This document shows, piece by piece, positions 53,573-64,000 of a stretch of 64,000 nucleotides of DNA. Numbering within the stretch: position 1 is the stretch's first letter; each line of letters starts with the position of its first letter. Below the pieces are notes generated by a model. It made no database searches and was not told where the DNA came from. It saw only the letters and a list, made by a program, of their open reading frames with translations. The stretch comes from Exaiptasia diaphana (Eukaryota > Cnidaria > Anthozoa > Actiniaria > Aiptasiidae), in the NCBI RefSeq assembly GCF_001417965.1, contig NW_018385916.1, positions 1,124,347 to 1,188,346 of the forward strand, read 5' to 3'. A program made the translations under genes and the position numbers.

Positions 53573-56500
53573 TCATATGGAATGCTTGGACCTCATTCGA
53601 ACACTATGACTTCTTGTAGTACTCTGAAAAGAAATCATTTTTCTATAAGAATGGCTGAATTCAGAAAAGACAACAATAAACAACAAGTTAAAGAATAATT
53701 AACAGAATTGATGATGAATATGTATGTATGCATTTAGCATTTTCTATTGAGCTTCCTACCTTGTTCTGCTGTGATTTGCTTCGAACACTCTTTTTGTTGA
53801 TTTTTGGAAGAAGCACAGGCATTGACGCACTGAATAAAAAATAAAAATTTAAAATAATATTACAATGCAATAAAATAAATAAAATATTTTAACATATTTA
53901 ACATTATTAAAAAGCAATATCAACTTGAAATCTAGTAAAACAATTAGTTGGAAAATTCATTATTATTTTTGATAATCATAAAGATATCTGAATTGTAAAG
54001 TTCCTAAAAAGTGGAAATGATACTAATGATACTAACCAGAATAAGACACAAATAGAATTGAAATTTCCAATAAATAGTGAGAATCATAGAAGTGCATTAA
54101 TTGAAGATTTCAGAGTGTGTAGCAAACATTCTGACTGACCAGCAAGATAAAGATTAGGCAGCGTTTTCACTGGCTGCTCTTAACTTTTCTATCAATGACA
54201 TGGAATCAGTTCAGCAATATTATACAGAACTTTTATGGTTTCAAACCATGGATGCAAGCAAGAAATCAAGAAACTACACAAGATACAAGACAAGAGAGTT
54301 GGTCATAATATTTATCATTGTGTCCTTTTCTGCATGCACAAGCTGGGCTTGTAGGGTTGACTTTATAAGCTTGCATGCAGGCAAACCTTGTGGCTGGTCT
54401 TTTCTTTGGTAAATGCTGGCAAATCTTTCTCCTCACTGGAGCTGACCGTGGTTTTGTTGGTGGATTAAACCACACTTTCCCACGACTTATAGAGAATAAT
54501 GAAGACAGAGAAGAGAAAAGAAAGAGAAAAAAACAAGTCATGATAAAATGAGTGCTAATTATTGTCCCATCTACATGTGAAGCTTTTCTATAATATTAAA
54601 GAAAGAAACAGATTAGGGTGAAAGAATTAATAACAGAAATGGACCAAAGAAATGAAAGTACATGAAATGAATCCAAATACTGTTTTGAGAGAGCCACTAG
54701 AACAAGAAGTAGAGAAAAGGTGGCGATTCAGTTACTGTATCTTATGTTATCTCTGTGAATAAATGGATTCCATTTCCAGGTAAAAATGTGATATAAGTTT
54801 GAAATGTTGTAGGTTTATGTGAGTCTTAATTCATCAAGGAAGATGGGACCTTGTGAACCATATCAATATAAATTACAAAAGCTAAAAGAGGCTATATCAT
54901 GACAATTTTTACACTAAAAGAATAACATACCTTTGTTTCAGAGTGCCATACTCTCCACCGACTAAAGGGGCAGAAAGGGATCTATAGGAAACACCTTGAG
55001 GACAGGTCCACTGAAGAAAAGCAAATTTCATATTCAATCATTGTTATAAAACTGTAAGTTAAATGATTGTGTAAATGCAATATTGTTTAGACAGTTTTGA
55101 GTTTGTTTTACCAATGCTAAATTATCAAAAGTTTTTTTTTTTAACAAAGCAGAGAAAAAAGCTTCCTAATAATAATATAAGTATCAATTGTATGAGCAGC
55201 ATTTACTTGATTGAAAATGTCAAATATCAGGAATGAGCAAGGAAACAGTTTGACAGGTTGTTTTCATATGCAAAGAGTTTGCCGTCAATTCAACTTGATT
55301 TTTAATCTACACTTTATATTAATGTGAGAAAATAGTGGGAAAGGCTGCCTTACTGCTGTCTGTCAATTCCAAGGTCTCTACTAGGAAAACACAAAAGGTT
55401 TTTTTTTTAATCTACACTGTCATTTCCTCTGTTTTGACCCCCGTGCAGAGCCCTAAAATCCAAATCTTTGCAATTATACTTAAGCAGCACATTAAGTGCT
55501 CCTTATAATTTTACAAACCTGATGAGCTTGGTCATTTGTGGGACCAAGGTGAAGCTTTTGTTCTGCTAAACCTTGAAGGTATCCAACCCCTGCAAGTAAT
55601 AAAACATTAGGTAAGTTCTATGGACACATTTTTTTGATAATATGGGCTACTTGATGGTTTTATGTGGTATGTTTTTGTGTCATAATAACCACATCAAGTA
55701 TACCTAGTATATCAAGTATACCTTGTTTGTTAAAGTTAAATTTTATGTTCTAATGTACCTTTTTTTGGTATTTATGGAATAAAGAATTATTATTTAGTAT
55801 GCATGTATAAAGGTTGAAAGAAATGGTTTTTGTCACTTGTCAAATGGAGAGCCATTTGTAAGTAAAAATGTAATTTTTGGATCAATTCTTTTAACTAAAC
55901 CTTTTCGTACAAAATGATTCAAAAGCTGGCTTAAAAGTTTGAAAACCTAGCTCAATCTGCTTAAGCTGAGAGGAAAACTTGTCATACTAACCATAGGTAA
56001 TATCAATATTTGTACAACCCTTTTCTATTTTTGTTTAATATCATGAAGACATGGAAGCATACATTTAAGTGATTAGCATATAACGATGCCTTTGTGTTAA
56101 ACTGTTAATGGCCTTGATAGTGACATAACCGTGCAAAAACAGTGCCTTGTTTGTCAAGAAAAGGTATAGTTTTAAAACAATCATGCTTTACTCATCATAG
56201 CTAGTACAAGTAGATAATATGCAACAAGCTACAGATGTTTGACAGCTGAATTCAGTTGGTGGCCTGATATCAAAGATATTATCAAAAACTGTATACAGTT
56301 ATTTTGCTTATAACCAATACTAACCCAGTATTGTGCTTCTACCTTCTCTAAGGTATTTTCTTGTCCACTCATCAAGAAGAATATCATAATACCTCTACAA
56401 AAACAACAATTCAAAAAAGGTAACATTTATTTGTATTTATTTTCTTATATTTATGTGTCTAAAAAATACAAAGTAAATAGATGTACAATATGTATATAAA

Positions 56501-59500
56501 AAATGGTTTAACAATTAGTATAGCAGGCTTACATTAACTTGAAAAAACTGTAAATACTTGTGAGATGTCATTGATGGAAAGGCTCTTTGAAAACAACCAC
56601 GGCGACTATACTGTTGGAATAGAAAAAATATATATTCAATAAAATAATGTACAAATGTTATATTATAATTATATACAGTTGACTCTCGCTATTACGGACA
56701 CCCTCGGGACCGTAATTTAGTGTAGCGAGAGTTTGTAGTAATGGGAGTTTCTTTCTGTCATTTTGTATTTTTCACCGGGGAGTGAGTCCGGAATATTGAG
56801 GTATCCGTAATTGCGGGGTGTCCGTAAGGCGAGAGTTGACTGTACTGTAGTCAGATGATATAATGTTGTCATTTTAGTTACCTCATCTTCTGTTTCTATT
56901 AGAATCTTTATGTCATTTGGTGTTAAGGTGTCTAAGATGGTTTGCTTGGCTCTCTAAGGTAAATAATATGATTATTATTATTAATTATCATTTAGGAAAT
57001 AGCATTTATATGAAGAGAAGAATAGTTCAGATAAGTATTGGTTTCGGTGTTCACATTTCTGAGAAAATCGGGTTTTAAAAAAGATGCTAATTTGGAGTAC
57101 TTATTATTTTATTATACAATTTTTGTTTTAATTTCTCCTTATCTTACTGGGTAACAGAAAATGAACTCCTACAGGGAGGAATTATTTAAGAGTGCATAGT
57201 GATCATAATATTAAAAACAAAATTATCTGAATTCACCAAATTAGCATATTATGATCTTTCAAAACTAACTGCATCCAGTTATGCTTAGACTAGACTCCCT
57301 GCAGCCATTTTCCCTTGTCATCTCTTAAACAGACGCCGCTGGAAAACGGCTGCGGGGAGTCTATGCTTATAGACAAGCTAATATAATTTATTACTGTATC
57401 TTCATATTTATTCTATGAAAAAAAATTGTGCCCCTATCTTTTATTTGATTATCAGAACTATTTCGACTGTATAGCAAGAAATTTATATTTTATCTGTTTA
57501 TCGGATGGTTTTTCTATTAGCTTACCTCATCAAGATTCTTCTTGATATAAAATGCATGCTAGAAAAGAATTTGTTTGAATTTAATGTGTAAAATTTGGTA
57601 AAATAGTCTACAATGTAACATGTTTTGGAGGAAGGATTGTGAAGTGATCACAGAATAGCCACAGTAATTGGAGGTTGCTTTAAAAATTTGTCATTTCTTC
57701 ATTCACTTTTCCTTTTTTCATTTCTTCATACATCCATTCATTTATTGAATACTTTTTTACTTTGCTTTGACTGACCTTAGCTCGTTCATCAGATGATAAC
57801 GAAGAAAGACCCTTGTCTTTAACAAAAAGGTTCATTCCGTTGGNGCTATTGAAGAAAAGAAAAACTGTCATTGATTAAAATTACTGGCTAAAATCACACC
57901 AGGTAAATTACACTTCATACCTTGCATTAGTTGTTGTGACCAGGTTTTCAGGGATATGAAAAGCAGCGAGGTTTAGCAAATCTTTAATCATTTGACCCTT
58001 GATGTTTTTATCGAGTTGTGAGTTTGAATGCAAGCTGGTAAAAAAATCAATCTGTTAGATTTACTGGTAATTCCAAATGCTTTCAGTAACGTTGCCTTGG
58101 AATAATATGATGTGTCATTATAAAAACAGCACAAAGATGGATATAATTTATAATTAATATAATAATGTGTGCACAAGTCAAACAAACAATTCAAGAGTTT
58201 GGCTGATTCTTTTGTATTAAGTAATTGCTGTCTTTAGAAAGCATCTCATTGATGCTCTCTCTTTCTGATAAATGTTTTGAATATCTTTGAAAAACAAATT
58301 ACATGTGACAATAGTTTGTTGTTTACCTGGGTGAAATATTAACCTCTAATAACCAGGGTTTCAGATTCTCATCCAACATAACATCACAGCCAAACAACTC
58401 ATGACAGCAAGACCTAAATGAACCATAAATAAGAAAACATTAGAGAGCAAATAATAATTAAAAAAACATTTTTACATACATACTAACCTTTTTCTGACAT
58501 TTTGTTTCACTAGAATATTTACAAACTGTTCAGACCTAAAAACAGACAATAACAGTTAATAAGGAGTTATAGCAATTTCATTTTTTTTACAGTTTAGGTA
58601 ATGACAACTTACGCAATAATAGCCTTGACAATGATGTCTTTGATGTTCTCCCAGACCTGGTTGTGGTTGATACCAGCTTTCTTCATGTATCCCCACAATG
58701 ACTTGAGACTCCTATAAAGTTTTATTAAGTTAAATTAGTATTACATGTAAAATGGATTTAATATTAATTTTATATTCACCAAGTAGAGCCAGGAGAAATT
58801 TTGGCCTAATGCTGCACATAGTTTTTCGTTTTAAAGTTGTTTACAGAGTTATTATAAGAATATTGGCAGTCATAATTTTTGTTTGTTGCACTGAAATCTT
58901 AATACAGTCAAACCTACCATTTATGTCCTTGGCAAACTGAATCATCTGAGTTAGGTTGATAAGCACCTTCATTTTTCTTGTTTACACTGTAGTTAGTCAG
59001 GTGCATAAATCGGTTACTGAGTGTCTTCACAGATGAGGAATACCTAAATACAATGATGTATGTTATTAGACTGGACAAGCTAGTTCAAATCTAGTGTTCA
59101 GAGGTATTATTATCAGATTAATCTCTGTATCTGAGAAAACACAATAGGCCTTTTCTGAGAGAGCAGTTTGCATCACATTATGGTCTAGTTTCAGTACAAA
59201 CATCTTTTGTTCATGCTGCCAATCATGGCATTGTTTGTGCTGAAGCTAGACCACAATGCACTTTGACTTAATTGTATTTCAGAAAAGGTCTATGGCATCT
59301 TTCCTGAGGCATTACCAAAAGTGATTTAATTGCACTTACTTGCAAGTTGCAAACCTCACCAAACCATCTTCAAAAATATAAATCCTCAATGGATCATATG
59401 ACGTGATGTAGACATATATTCTTAGATCAAATTTGCTGCCGTTAATTAGGAAGGGCTTGTGAAGATATCTGTGGGTAGAGAATAATGTTACATGTATATC

Positions 59501-61905
59501 TAACTAAACAAGCTACTGAAAGTAATTCATGTAAATCTTTTCTTATTTCTTTGAGACAATTATGAATATGAGACTCCTAGACAATAATTATAGTTACATG
59601 CTATACAAATGTGTTCAATTGCTTACCTCTGAACTATGACTGGCCTCTTTCTTGGTATTTGTGACCATTTATGAATGACCTTTATACCAATTCCTCTTGC
59701 TGATGCAGGCTTTAAAGTAAATCAAAACACAGTCTAAACTAAATGGAATAATAATTTCCTCATCAATATGAAGTTCAGTCCAGTAACTTACTGGTTTCAA
59801 GATCCATTTCTGTCTTGAACCTCCTTCATCCCATGCTCTTTTCAGTTGTTTGAAATCATAGGGAAGGCAATATGTTTGTGGTAAGAAACCAAACTCCTGC
59901 GTTAAAGATTTGAAATTAATCTTAATATTATATACACTTGTAGATAGTGTTCAGATGTTTGATAAAAATATCATTTACCTTTTTCCCATGTTGAATCATG
60001 AGTTTTGAAACATTTCTCCATAGTCTGTCTTTCCTTCCTATCTGGAATGTTCCTGGGAAATGGTTTACCTGGAATATAAAAAATCAACTTACAACTCTTT
60101 ATTCCAATTATCTACTGACCACTGTCAGGTTTTGTCTTGTATCCCAATTGTTATAAACACTCTATTATTACCAGCACTGAAAAGAGCTTCCTTTAACCGC
60201 AGACACTCCCTGTTGCCATATACAAGGCTAATGAGTTAAGCTGGGTTAAGTTTTATTGTTATTGAAAGAAAAGCTGGCAAAATTAAGATTATAGCTAAGT
60301 CCCTAGTGGATTATTTCTTTCCATATCACCATTCCTTGTGGATTTATGTTTGATTACATCATGGACATGTAAACTGTGATCAATTCTGATGTTACTTGTA
60401 TCTTCTTCTAACCTTTTGATATTCCCTCACAGATTTAAATGCTGTAGCTTTCATGTGTTTTCCCCAATAGCCAATCCAATCACTGGATCCTGATAAGAAT
60501 AACAATCCATTATGATATTTGCAAGCTGATTGCACTACAGTATTACTAATACAATAAAATATATACAATGTCTTTGTCTAAATTCTGCAGCAATGCTTCA
60601 TTACTATTTTACAATTCAGATCTCATTATTTTGTTTGAACTTACTTTTAGTTGGCTTAAATCCAGACCTTGCTATACATTGCTTGATAACATTGGGAGTT
60701 ATTGAACTCATTTTCCATTTCAAAAGTTTACGAAGATCGTGTGGAAGTGAGGCAACTAAATAATGAAAAGAAAACTTTAATATAATCCAGGAACCAATGG
60801 TAAAAGTTGTAGGCTTTAGGCATTTCTCTTGGCCTTAAAATGGAAGTGAAGTATCATTTAGTTACTTTGTTGGCCATACCTTTTTCACCTTCAATGGTAA
60901 AATAGATGGTTGGTGGTACATGCTTGAACAAGCTTTGTACTAATGCTGGTTTGACATCCCCATCTTCGTTGCTTCCAGACTGGACCCAATTATTGGTTTG
61001 TCTACAAGAACCAGGAGAAGCTGCATGCCTTGCACTGTTAGCTTTGCTTGTTAATCTAGATGCAGATGTTGAACTTTTCTGTTTATTAATAGCTGCACTT
61101 GATAATCTGGACCTGGCTGACTGTACTCTAGAAGGGGTAGTACAGCTTGAAGCACAATCATCATCATCACCATCATCATCAGAAAACCCATCTACAGAAA
61201 TAAATAGTAACAATGACGATAAACTAACTTTACTGAAAGCTGTCTGTAGCATTTAATTGTTTCCTCAATTCTCAGTAATGAATTTTAGTATCTTTATTAT
61301 GTCTGACTGTTTAAAATCCTAATGAGGTCTTGCGTTCAGATAATCAAATAAGTCAAAGTCCCCTAATACTAAATTTAAAATGTAGTACATGTCAAACTAT
61401 TACACTTACTAAGCTCTTCCCCATCAACCATCTCATCACATTCGTAGTATTCATCCTCAAAATTGTCTTCTCCCTCCACAGTACAGTCATTATCACTGTC
61501 ATCAACATCATCTTCATCTTCTTCTGCAATATCTGAGAAACATCCATCTCCTGGTTGTCGTTCCCATACAATGTCTTTTTCAAAATAATCATCATCCTTG
61601 CATGATTCCCCATCGCCGCACACTCTGTCTTCAAAAAGTGCTTCCTCTGTCTTGTAAAACTTCCTTTGAAATGTGTTTTTACTTCTTGGTATCGATGGAG
61701 GTGTTGGTTTATTTAGAAGAAGGTTTTCTCCAGTTGGTTGTGTCTTTTTGGGTAATGTTGGGGGATGGGGTTTTTGTTTTCCTTCAGACTTCAATAAAAG
61801 TGGTTTGGCCTTTTCTCTTATCAACCCTGTTGGGGGTTTGGAATTCAGTTTTAGGTCTCCAAAACTGGCTGTCAAGCTCGACTGCCATAATGGATTACCG
61901 CTCAT
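53573..61905 (-). CDS. TTLL4: Tubulin polyglutamylase, TTLL4-like
   Basis: TTLL4 adds glutamate side chains to tubulin and other proteins, using ATP. 23 minus-strand exons join in phase to 850 aa: 61410-61905, 60880-61191, 60645-60755, 60413-60489, 59979-60068, 59792-59896, 59627-59709, 59340-59468, 58918-59043, 58613-58711, 58488-58535, 58327-58413, 57921-58034, 57776-57845, 57526-57558, 56882-56953, 56533-56610, 56343-56394, 55519-55589, 54931-55010, 54387-54485, 53760-53829, 53573-53623. The N-terminal 270 aa are acidic and Ser-rich. The TTL domain (about 270-625) shows [27 protein letters not shown] (ATP site across an exon junction), [30 protein letters not shown] and LEVNISPSLHS. The order and wording match vertebrate TTLL4 more than other TTLLs, including the downstream [15 protein letters not shown] segment. 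The N-terminal third is shorter than in human TTLL4. Confidence 0.94.
56686..56842. mobile_element. TA-flanked MITE with CAGTTGACTCTCGC ends
   Basis: About 157 bp in a TTLL4 intron. The left end is CAGTTGACTCTCGC and the right end is its inverse GCGAGAGTTGACTG. TA stands on both sides (56684-56685 and 56843-56844). Further in, TTACGGACACCC is mirrored by GGGGTGTCCGTAA. The TA target and CAGTTGACTC terminus fit the pogo/Tigger branch of Tc1/mariner. The inner word TTACGGACACC is also the unit of the tandem repeats at 29860 and 32340. Confidence 0.75.
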
Positions 61906-62261
61906 TGTTCAAGTGTCCTTTCTTTGATTGAGTTTTGAATTTCATTGATGAGACGTCTTGCCTGCAAAGTAGAAAAATTGAATTTTTCAAAGTGGACCTT
62001 TAAGATAGATATATTGTTCAAATCGAATCGCATTGAGTGTAGAATATATTATAGGTTCTCGAGCGTATTTTCTGTTTACCCTTGTGTAAATAACTTGAAT
62101 TTTATACTATACAAACTAAAAGTTGCCATGAAAGTTTGGACGCTGTAGTACCTCAAGAGAAGTTCGAACATTTTGTCTTCTGTTTGACATTAGATATCAG
62201 CAAAAACACTTGGCTTGCAAATCTACAAAACATGATTAAAACTCGACATTTTGTACTCACC
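61906..62261 (-). other. TTLL4 5' UTR with an intron
   Basis: On the minus strand an acceptor (CTACTTTGCAG) lies at 61962-61972 just upstream of the coding exon, leaving 56 nt of leader (61906-61961). A GGTGAGT donor lies at 62255-62261. An intron of about 299 bp in the leader is the simplest reading, with transcription starting upstream of 62261. Confidence 0.5.
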
Positions 62262-64000
62262 GTATATTTTTCTACCACAAAGAAACGAAATTAGAAGAGC
62301 TGCAGCAACATTTCCTCAGAGCCACTTGAAGAAAACTCATGTTTTGCATTTGGTATCACGATCACGGTCCGTTTTACGTCTTCTATATATGAAGTTTAGC
62401 GTTAATGGTCTTGTAAAGCTCTCAAATAGTCAAGTAACAATCTTTATGAGTATCCAGGGAAACGGGATCTTTTCCACGGGGCCTTGGACAGCTGAGCAAA
62501 CTTACCGTAACATTTACCAAAGCAAGGCCGACAGTTTTCCCTCGCATTCACGACAATAACTCACGAAAACCTTTCAGTTTCTTGAAAACCAGTGATTATA
62601 GAGTATTTTCGAAGTTAAAACTAGTGTTTGAAGTTCATTAGTAATCATCAATAAACAATTTTGAGGTAAAAAGTAGAACAAACATTCAAGAAAGCATGTT
62701 TATCTCCTTAACAGTGTTCTTCTCGAGCCATTGCTTGTTGCCACTGGCAACACTATCGACCAATCACAACACTTAGATTTTTACAGCAAGCGAAAGCTGG
62801 AAAACTAATTATAATTTGTACTTTTATTTTTAGGAACAAATTTCTCTTGCTAATTCTATAAAGTGAAGGTATGTTTTTAATGAAAATATATTCATCGTAA
62901 TTATTTTTATCATATATTTGCAATGAAAGATTTTCTACCGGCTTTATGGATTTTACAGGAAAATACCTGTCATTTTTTTTACTTTGTTTTGATATACAAC
63001 AATGGATTTCAATTAATTATGTATTTATTAGTTATATTTAGCAGCTTTAATATATTTTGGATTAATTTCGACGCACAGCACAGGAAGCCCGTAAATTTCT
63101 AAAATAGCTACACAGGAAGCCCATTTCGGTGCTGAAAAAAATGTATTTCACATGTTGTATCAATGCTCGTCCCCCCTACACTTGCTTTCGTTGACGCTTT
63201 TTAGATTTTTTTAGCGTTTCTTAACCAAGTGTTTCTTCTTCGTTTGATTCACATACAGTAGTTTCAGATTTTCGATTCTCGGTTTTGACCTCAGATGTAT
63301 CGAACAATATTCCCCCGGCGTAATTACTTTGACTTATCTACTAATGAGAGTAAATTACTTTTACATGCCGATAACAGATTCTCCCGAAACGTTATCGCAA
63401 ACCAAAGAGAAAATGAAATTACTCGTGGACTGCATCAAACAAGGTCCTTAGGAGCTGTTTGTGTACACGAGTAAACCAGCCCCATTTAGCGAAGTATTCA
63501 ATTTTGTCTTTTGTCCCTCGGAACTTCTAACTGACCTAACTAATCGGGCTTAATCGCAGTTCATGAGATGAGGTCCCTTTTCCATGTGGGATAGGCTTTG
63601 CTATCGTGTAAAGAAAATCATGCATAATAGTAGTAAGATTCAAGGCATATTTGTTCATCTTCTACATTAATTTTAAATTATTTTCGTAAAGTAACGGCTT
63701 TTCGCAGCAAGACATACTAAAAACAAAACAACGGTAAATGACTAAAAATGATCACGTTTTTTTTAACACGAATACATCAAAACTCCCCCCCCCCCCCCCC
63801 CCCCCCCCCCCCTCTCGACCAAATTTGATTCATTGATTGACGGTTTCTTTATTTCAAATAAATTTCATGCAAAATCTAACATTTCATGCTCATTTTGATT
63901 GTATGTTTGGAACCCAATAGTGCACTTGTCAATCCGTCATCTGTCGATAACCAGTACCAATCGGCTATAAACTGATAACGCAATTGAGTCATTATATCGA
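62262..64000. other. No supported gene; TTLL4 upstream region
   Basis: Probable TTLL4 promoter region, then AT-rich DNA. A short stretch near 62835-62875 ends in GAAGGTATGT, which could be a noncoding first exon of a plus-strand gene lying to the right, but nothing downstream in the window confirms it. A pure C run fills 63785-63812. Confidence 0.45.

Noticed and set aside
60906-61931. Plus-strand frames opposite the first two TTLL4 exons
   Set aside because: They are antisense of acidic Ser-rich coding sequence; the minus frames splice in phase into a conserved protein.

Overview
The window reads as genomic DNA from an early-branching animal, most likely an anthozoan cnidarian (sea anemone or coral). 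The basis is AT-rich sequence, compact multi-exon genes with GT-AG introns of about 0.1-1 kb, many short DNA-transposon relics (MITEs), and conserved animal genes (EIF2AK4/GCN2, WDHD1/AND-1, TTLL4) close to the vertebrate proteins. The clade assignment is inference. Gene models were built by hand by joining exons across canonical splice sites with matching phase; each of the six spliced models closes as one open frame, apart from one N-linked 10-bp duplication in the peroxidase gene.

Layout. 1-7470: an unrecognised open frame at the left edge (2-193), then a tandem duplication of about 3.3 kb (about 820-4090 and 4140-7470). Each copy ends in the same TATA-type promoter and signal-peptide first exon. 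7118-14812 (+): secreted protein of about 1374 aa joining a seven-bladed FG-GAP propeller, an ASPIC/UnbV domain and a full animal haem peroxidase. 16697-19409 (+): a zona pellucida (ZP) membrane protein with 38-residue Thr/Lys/Pro repeats. 20348-23181 (-): a 255-aa single-pass receptor with a mannose-6-phosphate-receptor-like (MRH) luminal domain. 24144-41139 (+): EIF2AK4/GCN2 in 22 exons. Its last, 4.7-kb intron holds an intronless class A GPCR on the opposite strand (36623-37906). 42489-52573 (+): WDHD1/AND-1 in 28 exons, with a purine-only repeat and an assembly gap in one intron. 53573-61905 (-): TTLL4-like tubulin polyglutamylase in 23 coding exons, convergent with WDHD1. 61906-64000: TTLL4 5' leader, then no supported gene.

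The genes do not form a pathway. Three (peroxidase fusion, ZP protein, MRH receptor) enter the secretory route. GCN2 (translation control), WDHD1 (replication fork) and TTLL4 (microtubule modification) are housekeeping or ciliary genes. The most unusual items are the duplicated promoter plus signal exon, where 221 bp are unchanged although the flanks have diverged; the propeller-ASPIC-peroxidase fusion; the GPCR nested in GCN2; and a set of related short inverted-repeat elements in introns.
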